A stretch of DNA of 64,000 bases, taken from the NCBI GenBank assembly GCA_028823855.1, contig JAPPFL010000048.1, positions 62,001 to 126,000 of the forward strand, in the 5' to 3' direction. Position numbers and translations under genes: made by a program. Shown in pieces: positions 1 to 8,725 of this stretch (positions are counted from its first letter, which is position 1; every line of letters begins with the position of its first letter). A model generated the notes under the pieces. That model was not told the origin of the DNA and did not search any database. It saw only the letters and a program-made list of their open reading frames with translations. Origin of the DNA: Albidovulum sp. (GTDB lineage: Bacteria; Pseudomonadota; Alphaproteobacteria; Rhodobacterales; Rhodobacteraceae).

Positions 1-445
1 CCCGAGGTCCCGACCGACGCCAACCATTTACATTCCGACAAGCGTTTTTTGCCGACATGGCGGCCCAAGCCTTTGATCAACGGTGAACCGCGTTCGGTTT
101 GCCGGCATAAAGCGGAAGGACTCTGTAGAATCAATAACCTTTTATTCGTACCGGCTTCGGCAGATCAGTATCGAGGGGTATTATTGCACTGGTGCGTTTA
201 TGGCGCGCAATTCTCTCTGCATTCAACGAATGGGAGAAAGTCTCTATGACGGCTTGCAAAGCTGCTTCGTCGACGATTCTGCCGACGCGTCCCTGCCGGC
301 CGCCCCGGAAGCGGAAAATAATTCCGGAAATCCCTTTCTTCTCAAGGCTACGCCAAACGTACCATCAAGCCTTTCCGGCGCATAATCGACCGCCCGCGAT
401 CGAAGGCCAAAGCTCGCGATCATGAACCCGAAGGGCTCTATGCGG
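1..445. other. No recognisable gene upstream of the insertion sequence
   Basis: Several short open frames occur here, but none has a ribosome binding site, a family motif or protein-like composition. The stretch ends in the left copy of the 6-bp target duplication at 440-445, so before the insertion it was continuous with 2868 onward. Reading across the restored junction also gives no recognisable protein, so the element probably landed in non-coding DNA or an already eroded gene. Confidence 0.5.
440..445. repeat. Target-site duplication, left copy
   Basis: ATGCGG directly abuts the left inverted repeat and is repeated exactly at 2862-2867 directly outside the right inverted repeat. This is the signature of transposition with a 6-bp staggered cut. 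Confidence 0.75.
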
Positions 446-457
446 GGCAATGGCATT
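446..457 (+). repeat. Left terminal inverted repeat of the IS element
   Basis: GGCAATGGCATT, a perfect 12-bp inverted partner of 2850-2861. The match resumes as TTAAC after three mismatched positions. Confidence 0.8.
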
Positions 458-614
458 CCGTTAACTTCGCAGTTCGGTGCCGAAATTTTTTTTCCAGCGC
501 AACCGCTTGAATCGGAATACTCATTTTTTCGCTTTGCGCCGAAAAGGCGGTTGACGCGGCCGCGCCGATTCGGTAGATAGGCTGCGCGCCATTGCGAATC
601 GGGAGGCGACGCGC

Positions 615-2600
615 ATGCATCGGTCCATCACGGAGCTGGAATCCACGACCTTTTTCGGCCGGCGCTTCACGCGGCGGCAGATCGAGACCGTGCGGGAGAC
701 TGTCGAGCTGCTTCCGGGGAACAGCCGCAACGAGCTGGCGATGACGATCTGCGAGCACCTGGGCTGGCTCGCGCCGAACGGCGAGTACAGGACCAAGGCC
801 TGCCTGCGGATGCTGGAGCGGCTCGAGGAGCTCGGGGTCCTGAAGCTTCCCGGGAAGGTTCACTCGCGCTCAAGCAGGCGCCGGCGGCCCGAGATCACCG
901 GGCGGTCGGATCCGCTTCCCGAGATCCGCTGCGACCTCGCCGCGCTCGGCCCGGTGTCGCTGCGACCGGCCTCGGGCGCGGAGGAGAGGGCGGAGTTCGA
1001 CGAGCTGCTGGAGCGCCACCACGAGCTCGGCTGCCCGCGCCCGTTCGGCCCCAGCCTGCGCTGGTTCGCGGTCGACGCGCTCGGCCGCAGGCTCGCCTGC
1101 CTGCTGTTCGAGGCGGGCGCGAGGCGCCTGGCGGCGCGCGACGACTGGATCGGGTGGAGCGAGGCGGACCGCGACAGGCGGCTGCACCTGGCGATCTCCA
1201 ACAGCCGCTTCCTGATCCCGCCCTGGGTGAAGGTGCCGAACCTCGCCTCGAAGGTTCTCTCCCTGGCCGCGCGCCGGCTGCCGGAGACGTGGGAGCGCAC
1301 GCACGGCTACAGGCCGGCGCTGTGCGAGACGTTCGTGGATCCGACCCGCCACGACGGCGCCTGCTACAGGGCGGCGAACTGGAGCTTCGTCGGGATGACG
1401 GAGGGAGGGGGCAAAAAGCCGGCCAAGGAGATCTACGCCTGGCCCTTCGAATTGGGATTCCGCGACATCCTGACGGGCCGGGCCGAGCCGAGCCGTCGGA
1501 GAACGCCCGGGCCCTCGGCCGCCGTCGAGGAGGGGTTCACCGAGATGTGGCGCGAGATCATCGACGACGCGGCGGACCTGGCGGCCGAGCACGACGGCGA
1601 ATGGATGCAGCGCCGCCGGGTCCTCAACAGCCTGATCGTGATGCTGTTCATCTTCCGCCTGGTCGTTTCGAGGGGGGAGAAGGGATACGGGACCGCGCTG
1701 CAGGAGCTGTGGACGGCGTGCCGCCGGCTCGGCGTCGAGCTTCCGCAGGACCGGCCCGTCGCCGCCTCCTCGATCAGCAAGGCCCGCATGCGCCTCGACG
1801 AGGGCATCTTCCTGAAGCTCCACGGCAAAATCCTCGAACGGGCCGGCGACGGCGCCCTGTGGAACGGGCGCCGCGTCTTCGCCGTGGACGGCGCGAAGAT
1901 GAACCTGCCCCGCCCGCTGGTCGAGCGGGGCTACCCGACGCCGAACGCGAACGCCCGCTACCCGCAGGGCCTGGTGTCCTGCCTCTACCGCCTGGACGGG
2001 AAGATCCCGTTTGCCTTCTCGCTCTCGGCGAACGCCTGCGAACGCGCCGCCGCGATCCGCCACCTCGACGCGCTCGGGCCCGGCGACGTCGTCGCGTTCG
2101 ACCGGGGCTGCTTCTCCTACGACATGATCTACGAGATGGCGGAGCGCGGCCTCGATCCGGTGTTCCGCCTCCCGAGCGGCGCCGCCAAGGCCCTCGAGAA
2201 GTTCATGGCGAGCGGGGAGGACAACGCGATCGTCACCCTCGAGCCCGGGCGCGACGCGCTGCGCGAGCTGCGCAAAAAGCGCCCCGGCCGGAAGTTCGAG
2301 CCGCTCCGCGCGCGGGCGGTCCGCTACGCGGCGGGGAAGACCGAGTTCTTCCTGGCCACGACGCTGCTCGACGACGAGCGCTTCCCCCTCCCGGCCCTCT
2401 CGGATCTCTACCATGGAAGGTGGTCGATCGAGGAGCTCTGCAAGACTTCCAATGGAACCGTCGCGGTGGATGAATTCCACGGCCAAACCGAGCGCGGCGT
2501 GCGGCAGGAGCTCTACGCCCGCTTCAACCTGATCGCGCTGGACCGCCTGTTCGCCAACCGCGGAGAGGAGCGGCCCTCCCGGAATGCGTCAACGACATGA
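615..2600 (+). CDS. DruA-like (DUF4338) domain fused to IS4-family DDE transposase, degenerate C-terminus
   Basis: The frame encodes 661 residues. Residues of about 70-290 match the DUF4338/DruA domain, with the conserved stretches RDDWIGWS, NSRFLIPPWVKVPNLAS, CETFVD and CYRAANW. The second half is an IS4-type DDE nuclease: Asp425 in AVDGAKMNLPR, Asp496 in AFDRGCF and Glu606 in YHGRWSIEE. The lysine usually seven residues after that Glu is Asn613 here. After codon 653 the frame is lost. Reading from 2576 in another frame gives LPECVNDMMASILAV and a natural-looking basic tail ending at TGA 2744-2746, so the ancestral protein was about 710 residues and one small indel near 2575 truncated it. 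DruA is known from Druantia anti-phage systems and from transposase-linked genes. Here it most likely serves the transposon; a defence role is not supported. The start has an upstream GGGAGG. Confidence 0.85.
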   Translation: MHRSITELESTTFFGRRFTRRQIETVRETVELLPGNSRNELAMTICEHLGWLAPNGEYRTKACLRMLERLEELGVLKLPGKVHSRSSRRRRPEITGRSDPLPEIRCDLAALGPVSLRPASGAEERAEFDELLERHHELGCPRPFGPSLRWFAVDALGRRLACLLFEAGARRLAARDDWIGWSEADRDRRLHLAISNSRFLIPPWVKVPNLASKVLSLAARRLPETWERTHGYRPALCETFVDPTRHDGACYRAANWSFVGMTEGGGKKPAKEIYAWPFELGFRDILTGRAEPSRRRTPGPSAAVEEGFTEMWREIIDDAADLAAEHDGEWMQRRRVLNSLIVMLFIFRLVVSRGEKGYGTALQELWTACRRLGVELPQDRPVAASSISKARMRLDEGIFLKLHGKILERAGDGALWNGRRVFAVDGAKMNLPRPLVERGYPTPNANARYPQGLVSCLYRLDGKIPFAFSLSANACERAAAIRHLDALGPGDVVAFDRGCFSYDMIYEMAERGLDPVFRLPSGAAKALEKFMASGEDNAIVTLEPGRDALRELRKKRPGRKFEPLRARAVRYAAGKTEFFLATTLLDDERFPLPALSDLYHGRWSIEELCKTSNGTVAVDEFHGQTERGVRQELYARFNLIALDRLFANRGEERPSRNASTT

Positions 2601-2849
2601 TGGCCTCCATCCTCGCGGTGCGAAGCCGCCTGCTTCCGGGACGATCCTGCGAGCGCGTGTCCGGGCGGTCCGTCAAAAAGTGGAGTCGAAAAAGAAGCCG
2701 AACCTCCGGCAAGGTTCCCAAGGCGCCGGCGGCGGCGGAGGCCTGAACGGCCCGGCCCGGCATCGTCCGGGGCGGGAACCGGGAAGCCGCTGAACCGGTC
2801 GCGCCAGAGGCGGGCCGAAACCGAAATCCCGTGCCTACACCGTTAAGTA

Positions 2850-2861
2850 AATGCCATTGCC
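2850..2861 (-). repeat. Right terminal inverted repeat of the IS element
   Basis: AATGCCATTGCC is the exact reverse complement of 446-457. It is followed at once by the right copy of the target duplication. Confidence 0.8.
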
Positions 2862-2867
2862 ATGCGG
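2862..2867. repeat. Target-site duplication, right copy
   Basis: ATGCGG, identical to 440-445. From 2868 to the end of the isochorismatase-family gene at 3120 no gene is visible. Confidence 0.75.
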
Positions 2868-3119
2868 GGGCATGGATGATCTCGCTAGCGCGTGCCCGAG
2901 AACGGGCGCATCTTTCATGAAGCGCGAACCGGCCAACGCCGCGCGTCGGTTCTCGGACTATCCGAACCATGCCGCCGCGTTCGCCCCGGCGCATCGGCCG
3001 GCAAGTGCCCCGACGTCTTGCCCCGTTATCTCGAACCCGGATTCGTTCGAAGGCTGTTCAAGGCGAACGCTCTTGCGATTTGCGCGACTGAGCGATGCTC
3101 TTCCTATCGCCGCGATGAA

Positions 3120-3695
3120 CTAGATTTCCACAAGTTCGCGAACAAGCGGAAGCAAATCAGAGAATTCGTCCGTTCCGGCCCGTCGGAGCCATTCGAACAG
3201 TACCATTTCGGTCGTAACGAGCGACAAGCCTTCGGAAGCCATCCTTTGGAGCGCTATTTCCTTGTCGATTTCTTTGCGAGAACCCGTCGCATCGACACAT
3301 AATTTGACCGCGTAGTTATGACTTCGCAGCCCCAGGGCGGTCTGCAGTACGCAAACATGCGCTTCGGTTCCAATCACGACAACTTCTCGTCGGCCGATTG
3401 CCGTTATCAGCGCAAGGAACTCAGGTTCGGCGGTGGCGTCGAAATGAATTTTCTCATAAACTTGCGCGCAGACGGCCAGGTCTCGCAACCGAGGAATGGT
3501 GTGCCCTATGCCCTTGGGGTACTGTTCCGTAAATACGACCGGGATATCCAGTTTCTCGCATGCCGACAGCAGGGCCTCGTTGCGCTTCAATATGTGATCG
3601 ATACCGAATATAGCCGGGGCTAGTCGCGCCTGGACATCGACAACGAGGAGGAACGAATCATTCCTGGAAATCAGCTTGTTTCTAAGTTCGTCCAT
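3120..3695 (-). CDS. Isochorismatase-family cysteine hydrolase
   Basis: This 191-residue protein has the isochorismatase/nicotinamidase fold. The Asp of LLVVDVQ near the N-terminus, the Lys of YEKIHFDA in the middle and the Cys of GTEAHVCVLQTAL form the expected Asp-Lys-Cys triad. The family hydrolyses amides or carbamates such as nicotinamide, ureidoacrylate or N-carbamoyl compounds; the substrate cannot be read from sequence. I chose the ATG at 3695 because GAGGAG lies eight bases upstream; an upstream ATG at 3734 lacks such a site. It follows the xanthine-dehydrogenase-type genes by about 90 bp on the same strand, so it may act on a ring-opened product of that pathway. Confidence 0.85.
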   Translation of the reverse strand: MDELRNKLISRNDSFLLVVDVQARLAPAIFGIDHILKRNEALLSACEKLDIPVVFTEQYPKGIGHTIPRLRDLAVCAQVYEKIHFDATAEPEFLALITAIGRREVVVIGTEAHVCVLQTALGLRSHNYAVKLCVDATGSRKEIDKEIALQRMASEGLSLVTTEMVLFEWLRRAGTDEFSDLLPLVRELVEI

Positions 3696-3781
3696 TTCGG
3701 CAACTCCTCGAAGCGAAGCCCAAACGACGCGCAATCGGATAAATTGTCGTCGCCCGCGCTCCGGCTGTCCAGCGCAAGAGA

Positions 3782-6040
3782 TCAGGCCAGCGCTATTTGT
3801 TCCGGTCGTATCGGGACGCGAGGCAGCTCAAGACCAGTGGCCGCCCTGATTGCCGCCGCAATCGCCGGCGTTGACGAGAGGCTTGGGGTTTCGCCAACGC
3901 CCTTGGCTCCGAACGGCGCGCCGTCTTCCGGTTTTTCAATCAGAGTTACTTCAACGGGCGGCATGTCGGCAAATGTGGGCACGAGGTAGTCGGTAAAGGA
4001 GCCGTTCTGCACAACGCCGTCCTGCGATAGCACTTCTTCCATCACGGCGAGTCCCAGTCCCTGCGAAATTCCTCCCTCGATCTGGCCAATGACCGACAGA
4101 GGGTTTATCGCCCTGCCGACATCCTGCCCCGTTGTAATTTGAACAACTCGGATAAGCCCGAGATCCAGGTCGACATCGACTACTGCCCGCTGTGCACCGA
4201 ATATCCATGACGCATCCGTGTCGCCCTGCCCGGTTGCCTTGTCCATTCCAAACGTTTGCCGATGGCTGTGAAATACTTCCGTTTCGATAGGATCGCCGCA
4301 AGCCTCGGCCAGCTTGACATCGAAACGTCCGTCCTCGGAACGCACTCGTCCGTTTGCCAGCGAGAGTTGCTTCGCATTGACCTTCCAGTTCTCGCCGCAT
4401 GCTTCACAGACCCGTTGCGCGATCTGGCGGCAAGCCAATTCTATCGCTTTGCCGGACATGTAGGTTTGCCGACTCGCGGCCGAAGAACCGGCCGAACCGA
4501 TATCCGAAGTGTTCGCAGGATGGAGCGCAATGTCCTCCACGCCCAGAACCTCGTGCGCAATCTGGCGAGCGACGGTGACAAATCCTTGGCCGATCTCCGC
4601 CGCAGCGCTGGTTATCGTCAACTTTCCGTCTTTGAGGCAGCAACGGACGCGCGCGTTGTCATCATATCCTTCGGAGTAGGCGAGATTCTTGTAGCCTACG
4701 GCAAAACCGACACCTCTCCGGATGCGCGAACGGTCAGCTGTTCGTCCGGCCCCTCCCGGCAATCCGTATCCGTCTACATTGTCGCTACTTTCTCCAGGCA
4801 ATGGAACGGCCGCAGCGGCTTCGAGGCATTCGCGAACCGGAGCCGGGACATGAACCTTTTGGCCCGTCGGCAGCCTGTCGCCTGTCTGAAGAGCATTTAT
4901 AAATCGGATTTCAAGCGGATCCATTCCAAGCTTCTTGGCGAGCTTGTCCATTTGGCTTTCGTGCCCGTAGCATGCCTGAACAGCGCCGAAGCCGCGCATC
5001 GCGCCGCAGGGATGGTTGTTTGTTCTGACGCAAATTGCCTCGACCGAGACATTGGGAACACGGTAGGGACCGCAAGCAAAGCGGGCGGCGTTTCCGGCAA
5101 CGGCTGAAGAGGACGACGCATAAGCTCCGCCATCAAGCAGAATGCGCGCCTCAACTTTTACGAGTTTTCCTGATTTCCTGGCGTGATGGCGATACCACAT
5201 TCTTGCCGGATGCCTATGAAGATGGCCGCGGAAGGATTCATCCCGCAGATAGCTCATTTTAACGGGCCGTCTCGTATTCAGAGCCAGGAAACAGGCATGG
5301 GCATGGACGGAAAAATCTTCGCGCCCGCCGAATGCACCACCGACGCCGGCAAGGTGAATCCGAACCTTTTCGCCCGGCAACCCGAGACAAGGCGCTAGCT
5401 GCGCGTGGTCCTGGTGAAGCCCCTGAGTCGCAACGTAGAGATCGATACTGCCATCCTCGTTCGGGACGGCAACGCCAGACTCAGGTCCCAGGAACGCCTG
5501 GTCTTGCATTCCGACTTCGTAGACGCCTTCTACGACAACATCACCGCTTGCTTCCGGATCGCCGCGTTCAATAGGAACGCGTCGAATAACGTTCCCTCCC
5601 GGAAAAACCGCCGGTGAATCCTCGGCGCGCTCCGGATCCGTCAGGGGTTCGAGCAACTCGTATGAGATTTCGATCGCGGCAAGAGCGCGACGGCAGATTT
5701 CGGGGTCGGCAGCGGCCACAAGAGCTACTGGTTCGCCCTCAAAGCGCACGAATTCATCGGCCAGCACAGGTTGATCGGACATCAAAAGGCCATAGTTCGG
5801 CTTGCCCGGGAGATCATTTGCCGTAAGCGCCGTCGCGACGCCTTGGATGCCGCGGGCATTTTCAACGTTTATCTCGACTATCCTCGCAGACGGATGCGGC
5901 GAGCGAAGCGTGCCGCCCCATAGCATGTTGTTCGCGACCAGGTCCGAAGAATATTCGAATGTTCCGCAAACTTTTTCGGCGGCGTCCGGTCGCTGCAATG
6001 ACGTGGCGATTCCGGAGATCGACTCATTGGCGTTGGGCAT
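3782..6040 (-). CDS. Xanthine dehydrogenase family, molybdopterin-binding subunit
   Basis: The 752-residue protein is the large catalytic subunit of a molybdenum hydroxylase, the part that binds molybdenum-molybdopterin cytosine dinucleotide and oxidises the heterocycle. The cofactor loop GGAFGGRED, the segment RGFGAVQACYGHESQMD and the C-terminal GAKGVGETP with the catalytic Glu are all present. The length is normal for three-subunit enzymes of the Xdh/Puc/Cox type. The gene starts just after the TAA of the 2Fe-2S subunit; I take the ATG at 6040, though a GTG three bases upstream and an upstream TTG are possible. Placement behind a nucleoside-type transporter favours a purine or purine-like substrate, but these enzymes also act on nicotinate, quinolines and aldehydes. 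Confidence 0.9.
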   Translation of the reverse strand: MPNANESISGIATSLQRPDAAEKVCGTFEYSSDLVANNMLWGGTLRSPHPSARIVEINVENARGIQGVATALTANDLPGKPNYGLLMSDQPVLADEFVRFEGEPVALVAAADPEICRRALAAIEISYELLEPLTDPERAEDSPAVFPGGNVIRRVPIERGDPEASGDVVVEGVYEVGMQDQAFLGPESGVAVPNEDGSIDLYVATQGLHQDHAQLAPCLGLPGEKVRIHLAGVGGAFGGREDFSVHAHACFLALNTRRPVKMSYLRDESFRGHLHRHPARMWYRHHARKSGKLVKVEARILLDGGAYASSSSAVAGNAARFACGPYRVPNVSVEAICVRTNNHPCGAMRGFGAVQACYGHESQMDKLAKKLGMDPLEIRFINALQTGDRLPTGQKVHVPAPVRECLEAAAAVPLPGESSDNVDGYGLPGGAGRTADRSRIRRGVGFAVGYKNLAYSEGYDDNARVRCCLKDGKLTITSAAAEIGQGFVTVARQIAHEVLGVEDIALHPANTSDIGSAGSSAASRQTYMSGKAIELACRQIAQRVCEACGENWKVNAKQLSLANGRVRSEDGRFDVKLAEACGDPIETEVFHSHRQTFGMDKATGQGDTDASWIFGAQRAVVDVDLDLGLIRVVQITTGQDVGRAINPLSVIGQIEGGISQGLGLAVMEEVLSQDGVVQNGSFTDYLVPTFADMPPVEVTLIEKPEDGAPFGAKGVGETPSLSSTPAIAAAIRAATGLELPRVPIRPEQIALA

Positions 6041-6044
6041 CACG

Positions 6045-6524
6045 TTATTCGTGCCTTTGCTGAACCACTTTGACAACTGCCGCCTCTATTCTGCCATAGC
6101 CAGTGCATCGGCACAAATTCCCTGCGAGAGCTTCCTTGATTTCCTGGCCGCTGGGGGCGGGATTCGAAAGCAGCAGATCGTGTACTGCTACCACAAGTCC
6201 GGGCGTGCAGAACCCGCACTGAACGGCGCCCTCGTCAATAAAGCTTTGCTGAATGTCGGTCATATTGTCAGGCGCTCCTAAACCCTCGACAGTCGTGATG
6301 TCCACGCCGACAGCCGTCGCCGCCAACTCGAGGCAGGAACAGGCGAGCATTCCATCGATCAGAACCGAGCATGAACCGCACTCGCCTTGCTCGCAGGCGT
6401 TTTTTGTACCCCACAAGCCGAGCCTTTCGCGCAGCACGTACATCAGACTCTCGCCGAGCCAGGATGATTCGACCTTGCATTCCTTGCCGTTAATCAAAAG
6501 TTCGTAACGCCGTTCAATTTCCAT
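6045..6524 (-). CDS. Xanthine dehydrogenase family, 2Fe-2S subunit
   Basis: The 159-residue protein carries the two [2Fe-2S] clusters that pass electrons from the molybdenum site to FAD. The plant-ferredoxin-type motif CEQGECGSCSVLIDG lies in the N-terminal half, and the second-cluster motifs CGFCTPG and CRCTGYGRI lie in the C-terminal half, with all eight cysteines present. Length is typical. The ATG at 6524 follows the TGA of the FAD subunit by a few bases; an in-frame TTG overlapping that stop is an alternative start. The gene sits between the FAD and molybdopterin subunits, the common order for this family. Confidence 0.92.
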   Translation of the reverse strand: MEIERRYELLINGKECKVESSWLGESLMYVLRERLGLWGTKNACEQGECGSCSVLIDGMLACSCLELAATAVGVDITTVEGLGAPDNMTDIQQSFIDEGAVQCGFCTPGLVVAVHDLLLSNPAPSGQEIKEALAGNLCRCTGYGRIEAAVVKVVQQRHE

Positions 6525-6535
6525 CAGACCCGCTC

Positions 6536-7387
6536 TCAAGACATGCGTGCAACGGCTCTGTACGCCATCACTGAGATCGCATGCCGTCGGTAGCGCGCTG
6601 TCGATCTATGGTCGTCGACAGCCAAGGTCGCTTCGGAACACAATTCTCCGAATTTAACTCTGTCTCGCTCGCTGGGGACCATAAGGCGCTCCCAGTCAAC
6701 TCGCTCTCCGACAAACCTCTCAGCATCGGTGCAGCGAATAATAGTTGGGCCTACGGCCCCCAGCGCACATGCGATTCGACGCTCACTTCGGTTGCACGCG
6801 AATGCCAGGCTAGCCGCCGCAATCACCATCGCGTTGCGTCTGCCGACTTTCAGGAACTCTTGGGGACCGTCGGCAACCGGAATGCTTATTGACGTGATCA
6901 GTTCGTCCTTCGCGAGTTCATTCCGTTTCACTCCGGTGACGAGATCCCGAATTGCAATGCGCCTTTCCCCTTTCTCGCTCCTGATATTAACCATCGCTTC
7001 CAGAGCCCATAGGACCGGCAGCGTATCGCCTGCCGGGGATGCGGTCGCAATATTGCCGCCAATGGTTCCCGTGTTCCTGATTTGTGGCGACCCGACGGTT
7101 CGAGCCGCTTGGGCCAGAGCCGGCGAAAGCGTTGCTATTTCAGAACTTAGAATGTCGGCAAACCTCACACCCGCTCCGAGCACAAGTGTCGCGCCTTCTC
7201 TGCTCCAAGCCCGCAATTCATCAACAAATCGCAAGCTGAGAATCCTCTCGGGCCGCCGATGGCCGTAGTTCATTTCAACCATGAAATCGGTCCCGCCGGC
7301 GAGCACATGAGCGCCGGGCGAGGCGCGAAGGATGCCGAGAGCATCCTCCAGAGAAGTCGGTAAAAAGACTTTCATTCGGATCGGCAT
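6536..7387 (-). CDS. Xanthine dehydrogenase family, FAD-binding subunit
   Basis: The 283-residue protein is the CoxM/XdhB-like flavoprotein that accepts electrons from the iron-sulfur subunit and passes them to NAD or another acceptor. The FAD-binding motifs LAGGTDFMVE near residue 30 and TIGGNIATASPAGD near residue 105 are clear, and the C-terminal CO dehydrogenase flavoprotein domain follows. I prefer the ATG at 7387, giving an N-terminus MPIRMKVFLPTSL like that of relatives; an ATG nine codons upstream at 7414 exists. It is the first gene of the three-subunit set and is preceded by about 395 bp of non-coding DNA that probably holds the promoter. Confidence 0.9.
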   Translation of the reverse strand: MPIRMKVFLPTSLEDALGILRASPGAHVLAGGTDFMVEMNYGHRRPERILSLRFVDELRAWSREGATLVLGAGVRFADILSSEIATLSPALAQAARTVGSPQIRNTGTIGGNIATASPAGDTLPVLWALEAMVNIRSEKGERRIAIRDLVTGVKRNELAKDELITSISIPVADGPQEFLKVGRRNAMVIAAASLAFACNRSERRIACALGAVGPTIIRCTDAERFVGERVDWERLMVPSERDRVKFGELCSEATLAVDDHRSTARYRRHAISVMAYRAVARMS

Positions 7388-7782
7388 CTTAGCAGGTCCA
7401 TCAGAATATTTCATGATTTAAATTTAATGAATTCAAAAGCAAATCAGGCTTCCGATTGGATCGGCAAGTCCGGCGGCGCCGAAGATTCCGGCGAACTTGC
7501 AGCTGCGGTGAAGTCCGTTCAAAGGGAGGGCAATCTATCAATTTTCCGCGGTGAATGGCGCCAACCGTTTCACTTGTCTTCAATGGGCGTAGAACAAGGG
7601 CCACTAAATTGATGCGATGTCGACTGGTCGGGAGACCGATCAGCAACCGTCGCGCCGGATGAATATTCTCGCCGGTCATCCGGCTCCATTGCAGCAACCC
7701 CGTATGTTCACAGTTGCCATCCACCTAATACGCCCATGGTAGCAAATGACGATGCAAGTAAAAAATTTCAATGTTAAAATTC
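7388..7782. other. Intergenic region upstream of the Xdh-type genes
   Basis: This stretch separates the transporter genes from the oxidase genes on the same strand. It has no credible open frame and no hairpin that I can see. It is AT-rich next to the FAD-subunit gene (around 7410-7435) and could hold a separate promoter, but I cannot assign boxes with confidence. Confidence 0.4.
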
Positions 7783-8724
7783 TCACTCGCGATGGTACGG
7801 GATCCCCAAGTGCGCCGGTTGCTCGGATCTCATTCTAAAGCCCATCATTGCGATGATCGCAACCACGTATGGAAGCGCCAAGAGCACCTGGTACGGAATC
7901 TGAATTCCAATCCCTTGCGCCTGCAACTGGAACGCTTCAAGAAACGCAAAAACCAGAACAGCGAAGGTAATCGGAACCGGCTTCCAGTTGCCGGCGATGA
8001 TGATAACCACTGCAAGCCAACCTCTTCCTCCCGTCATGCCCGGAACAAATCGATCGGTTAACGCCAAAACCAAGAAGGCGCCTGCCAATCCAGTCATCGC
8101 CCCGCCGAAAGCAAGTGCGCAATATTGCCTGACGGAGACGCTAAGGCCCTTGGTATCAAGAGCCTTCGGGTTTTCGCCTAGACTTCTTATTTCCAGCCCA
8201 TAACGGGTCCGATACAGGAAAAACCAGACAACCGGCACCATTAGGAACGCAAAATATGTAAGAAACTGCTGGGAAAACAGAATTGTTCCAACGTACGGCA
8301 GGAGAGACAGCAGCGGAATCAGCAGGTTGTCAAACGGATCAATCGTCTTGACGTTGCCCGTTCCGTACAGGGCCAGCGCTTCCCGATATAGAAACAATGT
8401 CGTCCCCGCGGCAAATAGATTCAAACCCAATCCGGTCACGAACTGGTTAATCTTGAACGTGGTGGCGGCGAGCGCCATGACCATGTTCATTGCGATTCCT
8501 GCGATGATTGCGGCCAGCACTCCCAGCATGAGGGAATCTGACGATATTGCCGTTACATAGGCTACATAGGTCGCCATGAGCATCGTGCCCTCGATGCCCA
8601 GGTTCCAGATTCCCGCACGTTGCACGACAAGTTCGCCGATGGACGCAAGGAGCAGCGGCGTCGCGATCCGCAGCGAGGCGGCGAGCATTGAAACTACAAT
8701 CGCTTCCTGAAAAATATCGAACAT
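7783..8724 (-). CDS. BMP-type nucleoside ABC transporter permease (NupQ-like)
   Basis: The 313-residue protein is almost entirely hydrophobic, with about eight to ten membrane segments, and matches the permease family shared by branched-chain amino acid and BMP-type nucleoside transporters. Family hallmarks are ASIGELVVQRAGIWNLGIEG near residue 30 and YGLEIRSLGENPKALDTKG in the cytoplasmic coupling loop. It partners the adjacent permease (8726-9787), the double ATPase and the BMP binding protein. The ATG at 8724 lies one base after the stop of the previous permease; an in-frame TTG at 8742 would give an overlap. Substrates of characterised relatives are guanosine and other nucleosides. Confidence 0.9.
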   Translation of the reverse strand: MFDIFQEAIVVSMLAASLRIATPLLLASIGELVVQRAGIWNLGIEGTMLMATYVAYVTAISSDSLMLGVLAAIIAGIAMNMVMALAATTFKINQFVTGLGLNLFAAGTTLFLYREALALYGTGNVKTIDPFDNLLIPLLSLLPYVGTILFSQQFLTYFAFLMVPVVWFFLYRTRYGLEIRSLGENPKALDTKGLSVSVRQYCALAFGGAMTGLAGAFLVLALTDRFVPGMTGGRGWLAVVIIIAGNWKPVPITFAVLVFAFLEAFQLQAQGIGIQIPYQVLLALPYVVAIIAMMGFRMRSEQPAHLGIPYHRE

Positions 8725-8725
8725 T

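Larger units (their letters stand above)
446..2861 (+). mobile_element. Complete IS4-type insertion sequence carrying a DruA-transposase fusion
   Basis: The element is 2416 bp long. Positions 446-457 (GGCAATGGCATT) match the reverse complement of 2850-2861 exactly, and 17 of the first 20 bases match when the comparison is extended inward. A direct duplication of ATGCGG flanks it on both sides. The interior is visibly GC-richer than its surroundings and holds a single long gene reading rightward from 615. Both ends and the target duplication survive, so the insertion is fairly young, yet the transposase already carries a frameshift and an altered active-site region, so it probably cannot move itself. 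Confidence 0.85.

Noticed and set aside
870-2486. Very long open frames antiparallel to the transposase (538 and 439 codons)
   Set aside because: GC-rich codon bias of the transposase gene keeps the other frames open. Their translations are Arg/Ala/Gly/Pro-rich without motifs.
615-2600. Reading the DruA-like gene as part of a Druantia defence system
   Set aside because: There are no other Druantia genes nearby, the domain is fused to a transposase, and the gene sits between inverted repeats, so it belongs to the IS element.
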